Source: JALORV01 sp963791235
GTDB lineage: Bacteria; Pseudomonadota; Gammaproteobacteria; Burkholderiales; Burkholderiaceae_F
Direction of reading: 5' to 3'
NCBI GenBank assembly: GCA_963791235.1
Contig: CAWBRW010000017.1
Location: 248,001 to 312,000 of the forward strand
DNA: 64,000 bases
Shown: positions 27,705 through 37,289 of the stretch, in pieces
How the letters are laid out: the number at the start of each line of letters is the position of its first letter
Numbering within the stretch: the stretch's first letter is position 1
Program-made: the position numbers and the translations under genes
Notes under the pieces: generated by a model
Database searches by the model: none
Seen by the model: only the letters and a program-made list of their open reading frames with translations
Told to the model about the DNA's origin: nothing

Positions 27705-28796
27705 GTGCCCTTCCGCAACCACCTCGAGACCGCGCTCGCGCAGCGCGGCTATGCGCTCGACGCCGCGCAGGAGCAGGCCGCGGCGCGCCTGCAGCAGCTC
27801 TATCAGGACTGGATCGACTACAAGGTCCAGCGCTCAAATGCGTTGATGAAGCTGCTGGTGCGTCCGCCGGTGCCGCGCGGGGTGTACCTGTGGGGTGACG
27901 TCGGGCGCGGCAAGAGCTTCCTGATGGACGCGTTCTTCGCGACAGTCCCGCTGATCCGCAAGACGCGCGTGCACTTTCACGAGTTCATGCGTGGCGTCCA
28001 TGCCGAGCTGCATGAACTCAAGGGTATGGCCGAGCCGCTGGACGAGGTGGCACGTCGCGTGGCGAAGCGCCATCGCCTGATCTGTTTCGACGAGTTCCAT
28101 GTCTCGGACATCGCCGATGCGATGATTCTCTACCGCTTGCTCGACCGGCTGTTCGAACTCAACATCGGCTTCGTGATCACGTCCAACTACGCTCCTGACG
28201 CGCTTTATCCGGACGGCTTGCACCGCGACCGCATGCTGCCGGCAATCGAGTTGCTGAAAGGCAGGCTCGACGTCGTTCATGTCGACGGTGGCGTCGATTA
28301 CCGGCGTCGCGCGATGGAGCGCATCGAGGCTTATCTGGCGCCGTGGGGCGAGGAGGCCGAACGAACCCTAACCGCCGCGTTCGAGCGCGTCGCCGAGACC
28401 GAGGACGACGACCCGGTGCTGACGATCGAATCGCGCTCGCTGCGCGCCCGGCGCCGCGCCGGGGGCGTGGTCTGGTTCGACTTCGCCGTGCTGTGTGGCG
28501 GTCCGCGCTCGCAGAACGATTACCTGGAGATCGCGGCGCAGTTCCACACCGTCGTGCTGTCGAATGTGCCGCGGATGTCGGCGGGCCAGGCGGCGGAGGC
28601 GCGCCGCTTCACCTGGCTGGTCGATGTGCTCTACGACCACCGAGTCAAGCTGCTGCTGTCCGCCGAGGCGGCCGCGGCGGAACTCTATCCAGCCGGCGCG
28701 CTGGCGAACGAATTCGCGCGCACGGTGTCTCGACTCGAGGAAATGCAATCCCGCGAGTACCTGGAGTCGCCGCGGCGGGCTGTCGCCCGTGTGTAG
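27705..28796 (+). CDS. zapE: Cell division protein ZapE (AFG1-like ATPase)
   Basis: 363 residues, AFG1/ZapE family. Walker A in LWGDVGRGKSFLMDAFF, Walker B in LICFDEFHVSDIADAMIL, and FVITSNYAPDALYPDGLHRD following. Bacterial ZapE associates with the division ring under stress. The start is GTG at 27705, 50 bp after lpdA. The lpdA-zapE neighbourhood is recurrent in Betaproteobacteria. Confidence 0.93.
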   Translation: MPFRNHLETALAQRGYALDAAQEQAAARLQQLYQDWIDYKVQRSNALMKLLVRPPVPRGVYLWGDVGRGKSFLMDAFFATVPLIRKTRVHFHEFMRGVHAELHELKGMAEPLDEVARRVAKRHRLICFDEFHVSDIADAMILYRLLDRLFELNIGFVITSNYAPDALYPDGLHRDRMLPAIELLKGRLDVVHVDGGVDYRRRAMERIEAYLAPWGEEAERTLTAAFERVAETEDDDPVLTIESRSLRARRRAGGVVWFDFAVLCGGPRSQNDYLEIAAQFHTVVLSNVPRMSAGQAAEARRFTWLVDVLYDHRVKLLLSAEAAAAELYPAGALANEFARTVSRLEEMQSREYLESPRRAVARV

Positions 28797-28827
28797 GCCG
28801 AACCGCGTTCCACGGCGTTAAAGCACG

Positions 28828-29561
28828 ATGCGTAGTTTTCTTCTGACCCTGTGCCTGCTGCTGCCCGCCGTCGCGGCGGCGCAGGACTTCGGCGCGCGTT
28901 TCCCCGCGGGCAGCATCACGACGCGCGAGCAGGCGAGCCAGGCGCTGGAGGCGGCAGAAAAGGAACATGCGCGCGTGCAGATGGAGTTCGATGCGCGCGA
29001 TGCACAGTGCTACCGCGAAATCCTCGTGAACGACTGCCGCAGCAAGGTGCGACGTGACCGCGAACTGGCGCGCCGCGAGGCCCGGCGAGTGGAACTTGAG
29101 GCCAAGGACACGCAGCGTCGACTCGACCACGAAGACCTGATGCGGCGCCGCGCGGAACAGGAGAAGCAGCAGGCGGCCGAGGCGGAGGCCACGCCGTGCA
29201 AGCGAAGAGAAGTCGCGCAGCGCGGCGGAGCAGCGCCAGCAGAAGGCGGACGAGGCGTCCAAGGGCACGCTGACGCCCGAGGAAGTCGAGCGCAATCGGG
29301 CCGACTACGAGCGCAAGCAGAAGGAACACGCCGCGCGCCTCGCCAAGGAGCAAGCAGGAAGCGGCCCAGCGTGCGCAGAACGCGGCCGAGTACCAGAAGA
29401 AGCAGGACGAAGCTGCCAAGCGCGCAGAAGTGAACGCCGCGGAGCGCAAGCGGCGCGAGGAGCGTCGCGCGGAGCGCAAGAAGGAGCTGGAGAGGAAGGA
29501 AGCGGACCGCGAGGCGATCCGCAAGCGCGCGGAGGAGGCTGCCGCCGCGCTGCCGCGCTAG
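28828..29561 (+). CDS. Secreted highly charged coiled-coil protein (two frameshifts)
   Basis: Unrecognised. A signal peptide (MRSFLLTLCLLLPAVAAAQ) is followed by a long Glu/Lys/Arg/Ala-rich coiled coil. Extra bases near 29196 (T) and at 29352-29353 (A) split it; corrected, it has 244 codons ending EEAAAALPR at the TAG 29559-29561. Residues about 65-75 hold two cysteines (CYREILVNDC). No enzyme motif is visible. It is convergent with the PP2C gene and their ends overlap by four bases. Confidence 0.7.
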
Positions 29562-30336
29562 GCGCGCCGACTCGGCGCGCGCCTTCGGCTGGGGTTCCAG
29601 CTTGATGATCGCGAGCGACAGGTTGTCGCCACGGCCCTCGGCCCGCTCACGGGCCAGCGAGACGAGTCGCTCCGAGGCTTCGCGCGGCGGCAACTGGTGC
29701 AGGATCTCCACCAGTTCGTCGTCTTCGAAATAGGCCCACAGCCCGTCGCTCGACAGCAGGAAGATGTCCCCGGCGCGCAGGCTGTTGTCTTCGGCGATCT
29801 CCACCTTCGGCTTCTTGTTGATGCCGAGCGCACTGACGAGGATGTTCTTGTAGCGGCCCGCGGCGACGTCGGCCTCCTCGTGGCGGCCCTCTTGCACGCA
29901 GCTGCTCGGCGTAGGTGTGGTCGGGGGTCCGGTGCAGCAGCCGCCCGCCGCGGAAGAAGTACAGCCGGCTGTCGCCGGCGTGCGCCCAGATCGCGTAGTT
30001 CTTCTTGATGATCAGCGCGCACAGCGTGCTATGCGGCTCTTTTTCTGCGGCGATCGCTGTCAGGCGGATGACGGTGTGCGCTTCGGCGGCGAGATGCAGC
30101 AACAGGTCCCGGTACGTCGAGTCGTTCTCGGTCATGTCCTTGAAGAGGTTTTCCGCGGTGCTGACGACCTGGTCCGCGGCCAGCCGACCGCCGGTCCGCC
30201 CGCCCATGCCGTCTGCGACGATCGCGAGCATGGCACCGGGATTGCGCGGGCTCGTGATGATGCCGACGCGGTCTTGCTGCTCATGGCGATCACCGATGTG
30301 CTGCGCCACGCAGACGTTGACTTTGAAGCTCGACAC
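29558..30336 (-). CDS. PP2C-family serine/threonine protein phosphatase (frameshifted)
   Basis: Mn/Mg-dependent phosphatase of the Stp/PphA type. Motifs: DRHEQQDRVGI, AIVADGMGGRTGGRLAAD, IWAHAGDSRLYFF, LLSSDGLWAYFEDDEL and GRGDNLSLAIIKLE, together giving the metal-binding aspartates. One extra base lies at 29897-29901; a second is suspected in the GGGG run 29591-29594, which would end the gene at 29558 with 259 codons. The start is GTG at 30334-30336 and the C-terminal end is uncertain. No partner kinase lies in the window. Confidence 0.8.
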
Positions 30337-30443
30337 GCGGAGAGGGAGAACCTTTCGAAGAAGTCTATCATCGGGCCATTCGGAATCTCACAAGCGCCGG
30401 TACTGCCGCTTTTTCGGGTTCACTTTGACGATTTGCTCGTGCG

Positions 30444-30641
30444 ATGGAACAGGACGAGGTCAAGCGGCGCATCATCGAATTGCAGATCGAGCATCGCGAT
30501 CTGGACGATGCCATCGAGCGTCTCGCGCATCAGCCGGGTGTCGATGAACTCTCCCTGCGCCGCATGAAGAAGCGCAAGCTGCAGATCAAGGATTCGGTAC
30601 GGCTGCTGGAGATGCAGCTGGTGCCCGACATTCCGGCGTGA
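30444..30641 (+). CDS. DUF465/YdcH-family small helical protein
   Basis: 65 residues, mostly charged helix, matching the DUF465 (YdcH) pattern: IIELQIEHRDLDDAIERL, then LRRMKKRKLQIKDSVRLLE. Function is unknown. Its stop overlaps the corrected start of the DinG-like gene (GTGA), so the two are probably co-translated. Confidence 0.9.
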   Translation: MEQDEVKRRIIELQIEHRDLDDAIERLAHQPGVDELSLRRMKKRKLQIKDSVRLLEMQLVPDIPA

Positions 30642-32661
30642 GCCGCACGGCCGCGGCTGTCGCGTCGGACACGCTGTCCACCCGCATTGCCAGTGCCTTT
30701 GCTGCCGGCGGTGCGCTCGCCGTCTCCGTTCCGGGTTCGTGCCGCGCCCCTCGCAGGCTGACATGGCCGCCGCGGTCCAGCAGGCGATAAGCAATGGCGA
30801 AACCTTCGTAGCCGAGGCAGGCACCGGCACCGGGAAGACCTTCGCCTACCTCGTTCCGGCCCTGCTTGCCGGGGGCAAGCTGCTGATCTCGACCGGCACC
30901 AAGCCGTTGCAGGACCAGCTGTTCCGCAAGGACCTGCCGGCGGTGCTGAAGGCCCTCAGGCTCAACGCCGCGACCGCGGTGCTCAAGGGCCGCGCCAACT
31001 ACCTGTGCCTGCACCGCATGGCGCGGGCGGAGGCCGAGGCCCTTCTACCGACCCGCGACGACGCGCGCCACCTGCGCGCGATCGTGCGATTTTCCGGTGA
31101 GACGGCGACCGGTGACCGCGCCGAACTGTCGGAGGTTCCGGAGAATGCGGCCATCTGGCCCTGGGTGACCTCGACGCGCGAGAACTGCCTCGGGTCCGAG
31201 TGCCCGCGCTTCAGCGACTGTTTCGTCTTCAAGGCACGTCGCGAAGCACAGGCGGCTGATGTGGTAGTCGTCAACCATCATCTTTTCCTCGCCGATCTGG
31301 CGTTGCGCGACGACGCGATCCGCGACTTTCTACCCGCGGTCGACACGGTGATTCTCGATGAAGCGCACCAGGTTCCCGACATCGCCGCCGACTTCTTTGG
31401 CACATCACTGTCGCTGGCACAGTGGCTGGAACTGGCGCGCGACAGTCGCGCGCTGGGCCTGTCGCGAGCTGCCGACGGTGCCTCGTGGGGCGCGCTCACC
31501 TCGACGCTGGAAAAGGCGGTGCGCGATGTCCGGCTTGCGCTCGGCGACCTGGGGCTCGTACCCGGCTCGAAGACGCCACTGGCGCGGCTGCCGCACGGAC
31601 CGAAGCTGCTCGAGGCGTTGCAGCAGCTCGATGAAGAAGCCGCCGAGCTCGCGCGAGCCGTCGAGATCAATCGCGGGCGCGATCCGGAGCTGGATCTGCT
31701 CGCGCCGCGGGTTGCGGAGCTGAGGCGTGGTCTGGCCGAATGGAGCGGGGCGCTCGAGCGGCGCGACGAAGAGGTCATGTCGCCCGACGACGATGAAGAT
31801 CCGGCAGTGCGTTGGGTGTCCGTCTCGGCGCACGGCGCGCAGTTCAACAAGACGCCACTGGCGGCCGGTCGGCTGCTTGCGCGTGCCCGAGAAGCGCAGC
31901 CGCAGGCGTGGATCCTGACGTCGGCGACGCTGACCTCCGGGGGGCGCTTCGACCATTACCTGGCCGAACTCGGCATCGAGGCCCGCACCGCGCGCTGGGA
32001 CAGCCCGTTCGATTTTCCACGTCAGGCATTGCTGTATCTGCCACAGAATCTGCCGTCGCCTTTTGATGCGAACTTTCCGGAGCGCGTCGCCGAGGCGGCC
32101 TGGCCGCTGGTCCGCGCCAACGGCGGCCGGGCCTTCCTGCTGTGTACGACGTTGCGCGCGGTCGACCGCGTCGCCGCGCGCCTGCAGCAGCTGATGGGAC
32201 GCGACGAGACCGTGCTGCCCTTGCTGGTGCAGGGCTCGGGCAGCCGACGCGCGTTGCTTGACGATTTCCGTGGCGCGGGCAATGCGGTGCTGGTCGGCAG
32301 TGCGAGCTTCTGGGAGGGCATCGATATCCGCGGCGACGCGCTGTCGCTGGTCGTCATCGACAAGCTGCCGTTTTCGCCGCCGGACGATCCGATTGTCGAG
32401 GCGAAGATCCGGTACCTGCGGCGTGTCGGCCGCAATCCGTTCAACGAGTACCAGCTGCCGGAAGCGATCGTGCGGCTCAAGCAGGGCGCCGGGCGGCTGA
32501 TCCGCGACGAGAATGACCGCGGCGTACTGATGATCCTCGACGAGCGCGTGCTGACGAAGTCATACGGGCGAACCGTGCTCGCTAGCCTGCCGCCGTTCGC
32601 GCGGACCCGCAGCGAAGAGCAGGCGATCGGGTTCCTGACGCGGCGTCGCGCCGCGGACTGA
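30638..32661 (+). CDS. DinG/YoaA-type ATP-dependent DNA helicase (one frameshift near the start)
   Basis: XPD-like superfamily 2 helicase with an Fe-S domain. Walker A in FVAEAGTGTGKTFAYL, cysteines in NYLCLHR and NCLGSECPRFSDC, DEAH in VILDEAHQVPD, and C-terminal motifs SFWEGIDIRGDALS and QGAGRLIRDENDRG. In the uncorrected frame it would begin at GTG 30739, but the usual N-terminus (STRIASAFAAGGALAVSVPG) lies upstream in another frame. Adding one missing T at 30736-30738 joins them into 675 codons from GTG 30638. Likely role: unwinding damaged or structured DNA. Confidence 0.9.
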
Positions 32662-33459
32662 CTATCTCCTGCGGCTCAGGTAGCGACTCTCGGGGAAGTT
32701 GAGCGCCAGCACGCGTTCGGTGTCCGCCTGCAGGTCGGGCATCTCGAGCGCCTGGTAGGAGCGTGCCATCAGGATCAGCGCTTCCTCGGCCACGGGGGAG
32801 GTCTGGAAGTCGCGCACGACGACCTGCGCCCGCTGGATCGCCGCGACGTACGCCTTGCGGACGTAATAGAAGTTGGCGACGGTGAGTTCTGCGCCGGCCA
32901 TTGCATTGATCAGGTAGCGCATCCGCGCGCGCGCATCCTCGGCGTACTTGCTCTCCGGGTAGCGCGTCACGAGTTCGCGGAACGCGTCATACGACTCGCG
33001 TGACCCCTTGGCATCGCGTTGCGAGGTGTCCTCCCCCAGGACGCGGCTGATGATATTGGCTTCCTCACCGAAGCTCGCCAGCCCCTTGAGGTAGTACATG
33101 TAATCGACGTTGGGGTTGTTGGGGTACTGGCGGATGAATCGGTCCGCGGTCTGGATCGCCTGCGCCGTTTCGCCTTCCTTGTAGTACGTGTAGGCGATCT
33201 CCATCAGCGCCTGCTGGGCGTGCCGGCCGAACGGATAGCGCGACTCGAGCTTCTGGTAGTACTCGCGCGCCCGCGCCCAGTTACCGGAGGACAATTCGCC
33301 GCGGGCCTCCGCGTACAATCGATCGGCATCCCAGCGGGCGGTAGTGTCCTTCTCGAACAGGTTGTCGATGCCGAGCCAGCTGCAGCCGCCCAGCGTGAGC
33401 ACGGCCACCAAGATGGCCAATTGCCGCGCCAGCGCCGCCCCGAAATGAACACGATCCAT
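32662..33459 (-). CDS. bamD: Outer membrane protein assembly factor BamD
   Basis: Essential lipoprotein of the BAM complex. 265 residues with signal peptide and lipobox LTLGGC (Cys about residue 25), followed by TPR-like repeats including EARGELSSGNWARAREYYQKL and FIRQYPNNPNVDYMYYLKGL. The ATG at 33459 is chosen since it starts the signal peptide. It is divergent from rluD with only 16 bp between starts, so its promoter overlaps the rluD coding region. Confidence 0.95.
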   Translation of the reverse strand: MDRVHFGAALARQLAILVAVLTLGGCSWLGIDNLFEKDTTARWDADRLYAEARGELSSGNWARAREYYQKLESRYPFGRHAQQALMEIAYTYYKEGETAQAIQTADRFIRQYPNNPNVDYMYYLKGLASFGEEANIISRVLGEDTSQRDAKGSRESYDAFRELVTRYPESKYAEDARARMRYLINAMAGAELTVANFYYVRKAYVAAIQRAQVVVRDFQTSPVAEEALILMARSYQALEMPDLQADTERVLALNFPESRYLSRRR

Positions 33460-33475
33460 CGTCAAGGCGCTTTCG

Positions 33476-34531
33476 TTGTCTAGCCGCGAAGTATACGTTT
33501 CGGCGCCTGTGCCGGAGAGCGACGAGGACGCGCTGATCGACGCCGCGGAACCTGACGCCTTGTCCAGCCGGCGCTTCCGCGTGGATGCCGAGCACGCCGG
33601 CGAACGGCTCGACAAGCTCCTTGCAACCTGGATGCCCGCGATTTCGCGTTCGCGGCTCAAGCAATGGATCGAGGATGGCGCCGTGCGCGTCAACAAGTCC
33701 ACCGTGCGACCGCGCCATGCCGTGCTGGCCGGCGATGTGATCGAACTCGAGCCGCAGCCTGCACCGGATGCTGCCGCCTTTACGCCAGAGCCGATGGCAC
33801 TATCGATCGTCCATCAAGACGACGCGATCATCGTCATCGACAAGCCGGCGGGGCTGGTCGTGCATCCCGCCGCCGGCCACTGGTCCGGCACACTGCTCAA
33901 TGGCCTGCTGGCCCATGCGCCCGAACTGGCCGGTGTGCCGCGTGCCGGCATCGTGCATCGCCTCGATGCCGACACCTCCGGGCTGATGGTCGTCGCGCGC
34001 ACGCTGGCGGCGCAGACTGACCTCGTGCGCCAGCTGCAGGAGCGCACCGTTTTTCGCGAGTACTGGGCGATCGTCCTTGGCGAGCCGCGGCGCAGCGGCA
34101 CGATCGACGCCGCGATCGGCCGTGATCCGCGTAATCCGCTGCGCTTCCGGGTCAGCCATGCGGCAAGTGCGCGGCCGGCGCGCACTCACTACACGCGGAT
34201 CGCCAGCACGCTGCACGAGGGGGTCGCGCTTTCCTGGCTCGCCTGTCGGCTCGAGACCGGACGCACGCACCAGATCCGCGTCCACCTCGAGCATCTCGGA
34301 CATCCGCTGGTCGGGGATCCGGTGTACCGGCGACGACTGCCGTCGCCAGCGCCCGGCAGTGCGTGGCGCTCGTTTCCGCGGCAGGCGCTGCATGCGTGTC
34401 GACTGGGACTGCGGCATCCGGTCTCGGACGACCCGATGCAGTGGTTTCGTGCGCCACCGCCGGACATGGCCGAGCTGATGCGTGCGCTCGGATTCGGGCC
34501 GATCGACCGGCCGGCCGCGGAGGTGGTTTGA
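33476..34531 (+). CDS. rluD: 23S rRNA pseudouridine synthase RluD
   Basis: 351 residues. S4 domain (GERLDKLLATWMPAISRSRL) then the RluA/RluD catalytic domain with active-site Asp in GIVHRLDADTSGLMVVART and the later RLETGRTHQIRVHLEHLGHP. It makes pseudouridines in helix 69 of 23S rRNA. The TTG at 33476 follows AAGG; GTG at 33509 is an alternative. The bamD / rluD-pgeF arrangement is conserved in proteobacteria. Its stop overlaps the pgeF start. Confidence 0.93.
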   Translation: MSSREVYVSAPVPESDEDALIDAAEPDALSSRRFRVDAEHAGERLDKLLATWMPAISRSRLKQWIEDGAVRVNKSTVRPRHAVLAGDVIELEPQPAPDAAAFTPEPMALSIVHQDDAIIVIDKPAGLVVHPAAGHWSGTLLNGLLAHAPELAGVPRAGIVHRLDADTSGLMVVARTLAAQTDLVRQLQERTVFREYWAIVLGEPRRSGTIDAAIGRDPRNPLRFRVSHAASARPARTHYTRIASTLHEGVALSWLACRLETGRTHQIRVHLEHLGHPLVGDPVYRRRLPSPAPGSAWRSFPRQALHACRLGLRHPVSDDPMQWFRAPPPDMAELMRALGFGPIDRPAAEVV

Positions 34532-35304
34532 ACGCCTGGCATCCGCAATGGATCGTGCCGGAATGGTCAGCGCCCGGCGCGGTGCGGGCCCTGATCACCA
34601 CTCGCGCCGGCGGGACTTCCGCGGCGCCGTTCGATGCCTCCGGGGGCGGTGGCATGAATCTCGGATTCGGGTCGGGCGATGAACTCGCCGCCGTCGCGGC
34701 CAACCGGGCGCGACTGCGTGCCGCGCTGCCCGCCATGCCGGCGTGGCTGAAGCAGATCCATGGGGCACGTGTCGTCGATGCAGCGGAGGCCGCGGCGGCA
34801 CCGAGCCCTCTCGAAGCCGACGCCGCGATCACGGATCGGCCGGGCGTCGTGGCCGTCGCGATGATGGCCGACTGCCTGCCGGTGTTGCTGGCCGACGCGC
34901 GGGGACGCGGCGTGGCGGTCGCGCACGCCGGCTGGCGCGGGCTCGTGGCGGGAGTCATCCAGGCCAGTGCGCGCGCGCTGCGCGAACGGGTCGGTGATCC
35001 GTCAGCGGGGTTGATTGCCTACCTCGGCCCGGCGATCGGGCCGGATCACTTCGAAGTGGGACCCGAAGTACGCGACGCGGCCTGTACTAGCCTGGCAGGC
35101 GCCGCGGCCTTCTTTGTCCCGCATGGCAGCGGCAAGTACCTTGCCGACCTGTTTGCGCTGGGCCGACTGGCGCTGGCGCAGGTGGGGGTCGATGCCGTGT
35201 TCGGCGGCGGCATCTGCACGTACTGTGACGCGGACCGGTTCTACAGTCACCGGCGCGACCGCGTGACCGGTCGGCACGCTGCGCTGATCTGGCTGCAGGG
35301 TTGA
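34528..35304 (+). CDS. pgeF: Peptidoglycan editing factor PgeF (YfiH, multicopper oxidase-like)
   Basis: 258 residues of the YfiH/laccase-domain family. Metal-site motifs are VVAVAMMADCLPVLLAD, VAVAHAGWRGLVAGV and GGICTYCDADRFYSHRRD. Family members hydrolyse miscoupled UDP-MurNAc-L-Ser or show purine nucleoside activity. The TTG at 34528 overlaps the rluD stop (TTGA) with GGAGGTG just upstream, indicating translational coupling. Confidence 0.9.
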   Translation: MNAWHPQWIVPEWSAPGAVRALITTRAGGTSAAPFDASGGGGMNLGFGSGDELAAVAANRARLRAALPAMPAWLKQIHGARVVDAAEAAAAPSPLEADAAITDRPGVVAVAMMADCLPVLLADARGRGVAVAHAGWRGLVAGVIQASARALRERVGDPSAGLIAYLGPAIGPDHFEVGPEVRDAACTSLAGAAAFFVPHGSGKYLADLFALGRLALAQVGVDAVFGGGICTYCDADRFYSHRRDRVTGRHAALIWLQG

Positions 35305-35413
35305 CCGGGTCGTTTGACCGTGCCGGTCGCGACATGGAGAATCCCAAGACCGCCCCCAGATCCCGAGAGCCGGCCGGATCGTGAGATCCAGCGGCCAAGC
35401 CACCGGAGGAGAC

Positions 35414-37231
35414 ATGCCCACGAACAAGACGGCCGCCGCCACGCGCAGGTCGCGCAAGTCGACGCGTCCGCCGGCAGCGGCCGTGAAGGTCACCGCGCGC
35501 AAGACCACGCGCGCCCCGCGATCCGCGGACAGCGCACAGCCTGCTGTCATGCAATCCGCCAAGCCACACGCCCTCGGTGGCGCCGATCCGTTCAACTTCG
35601 CGCTGCCGTGGCTGCAACCGATGACCAATACGTCGATGCCGCTCGCGGCCGAGCAACTCTTCGGAATGCAGCAGGAATACGTGCAGCGCCTGAGCGGCCT
35701 GTGGAACGACTTCTTCGCGCATCCTGAGCGCACGACCGCGCCGATTTCCGATCCGCGCTTCTCGGATCCGAGTTGGCAGAAGAACTCGCTGGCGTCGTTC
35801 TATGCGCGCGCGTATCTGCTGAATTCCGAGTTCCTGAGCCGCCTGGCCGACAGCGTGCAGGGCGACAACAAGACGCGCAAGCGCGTCAAGTTTGCAGTGT
35901 CGCAGTGGGTGGATGCGGCGTCGCCGGCCAACTTCCTCGCGCTGAATCCCAAGGCGCAGCAGACCTTGCTGGAAACCAGCGGCGAGAGCCTGAAGGCTGG
36001 GATCGGGAACCTGCTGACGGACATCGGCAAGGGCAAGATCACGATGACCGACGAAGCGGCCTTTGAAGTCGGCAAGAACGTCGCGACCACCGAAGGTGCG
36101 GTGGTTTACCGCAGCCACCTGTTCGAGCTGATCCAGTACAAGCCGTTGACGGAGAAAGTGTACGAACGTCCGTTCCTGATGGTGCCGCCTTGCATCAACA
36201 AGTTCTACATCCTCGACCTGCAGCCGGAGAACTCATTCATTCGCTATGCGGTTGAGCAAGGGCACACGGTGTTCGTGCTGTCGTGGAAGAACCCGCACAA
36301 GCCAGAAGCGCACGTCACCTGGGACGACTATCTGGAAAAAGGTGTCATCGAGGCGATCCACGTGACGCAGGAGATCGCGGGCGCAAAGCAGATCAACGCG
36401 CTCGGCTTCTGCGTGGGCGGCACTTTGATCGCCAATGCACTGGCGGTGATGTACGCGCGTGGTGAGAAACCGATCACCAGCCTGACGATGCTGACCGCGC
36501 TTATCGACTTTGAGGATGCCGGCGTGCTCGACGTGTTTATCGACGAGAACCAGGTGCGGCTGCGCGAACAGCAGTTTGCGCGCGGCGGCATCATGCCGGG
36601 GCTCGAACTCGGGAACACTTTTTCCAGCCTGCGCGCCAACGATCTGGTCTGGAACTACGTCGTCAGCAACTACCTCGAGGGCAAGGCGCCACCGGCGTTC
36701 GACCTGCTCTACTGGAATGGCGACAGCACCAATCTGCCGGGGCCGATGTATTCCTGGTACCTGCGCAACATGTACCTCGAGAACAACCTGCGCGTGCCGG
36801 GCAAGCTGCAAACCTGCGGGCAGCCGGTGGATCTCGGGCTCATCCACGTACCGACCTACGTGTTTGCCGCGCGCGAGGATCACATCGTGCCGTGGAAGGC
36901 GGCGTACGCGTCGGCGCGCGCGCTGCCCGGAAGCGGCAAGGCGGGCGGTGTCCGCTATGTACTGGGCGCCAGCGGGCACATTGCCGGAACGATCAATCCG
37001 CCGACAAAGAACAAGCGCAACTATTGGGTCGGGGGCGATGACACGCTGCCCGCCAATTCGGACGCCTGGTTCAATGACGCAGTGGAGCAGCCGGGCAGCT
37101 GGTGGCCGGACTGGAGCCGCTGGCTGTCGCGCCATGCAGGTGCGCAGAAGGCCGCGCCCAAGCGCTATGGCAACGCTACGCACAAGCCGATCGAGCCCGC
37201 GCCCGGAAACTATGTCAAGGAGAAGGCGTAA
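35414..37231 (+). CDS. phaC: Class I poly(3-hydroxyalkanoate) synthase with basic N-terminal extension
   Basis: Polymerises 3-hydroxyacyl-CoA on granules. 605 residues. The lipase-like box LGFCVGGTL contains the catalytic Cys at residue 333; VFAAREDHIVPW and LGASGHIAG hold the Asp and His of the triad. The first 45 or so residues are rich in Lys, Arg and Ala (TRRSRKSTRPPAAAVKVTAR), resembling histone H1-like tails and not part of the conserved enzyme. The ATG at 35414 follows GGAGGAGAC. phaA and phaB follow, completing the pathway from acetyl-CoA. Confidence 0.97.
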   Translation: MPTNKTAAATRRSRKSTRPPAAAVKVTARKTTRAPRSADSAQPAVMQSAKPHALGGADPFNFALPWLQPMTNTSMPLAAEQLFGMQQEYVQRLSGLWNDFFAHPERTTAPISDPRFSDPSWQKNSLASFYARAYLLNSEFLSRLADSVQGDNKTRKRVKFAVSQWVDAASPANFLALNPKAQQTLLETSGESLKAGIGNLLTDIGKGKITMTDEAAFEVGKNVATTEGAVVYRSHLFELIQYKPLTEKVYERPFLMVPPCINKFYILDLQPENSFIRYAVEQGHTVFVLSWKNPHKPEAHVTWDDYLEKGVIEAIHVTQEIAGAKQINALGFCVGGTLIANALAVMYARGEKPITSLTMLTALIDFEDAGVLDVFIDENQVRLREQQFARGGIMPGLELGNTFSSLRANDLVWNYVVSNYLEGKAPPAFDLLYWNGDSTNLPGPMYSWYLRNMYLENNLRVPGKLQTCGQPVDLGLIHVPTYVFAAREDHIVPWKAAYASARALPGSGKAGGVRYVLGASGHIAGTINPPTKNKRNYWVGGDDTLPANSDAWFNDAVEQPGSWWPDWSRWLSRHAGAQKAAPKRYGNATHKPIEPAPGNYVKEKA

Positions 37232-37289
37232 GGAGTCCTGCGTGGCGGATGCTCATCCGCTCGACTGATTTTTCCATCGGAGTTTTGTC

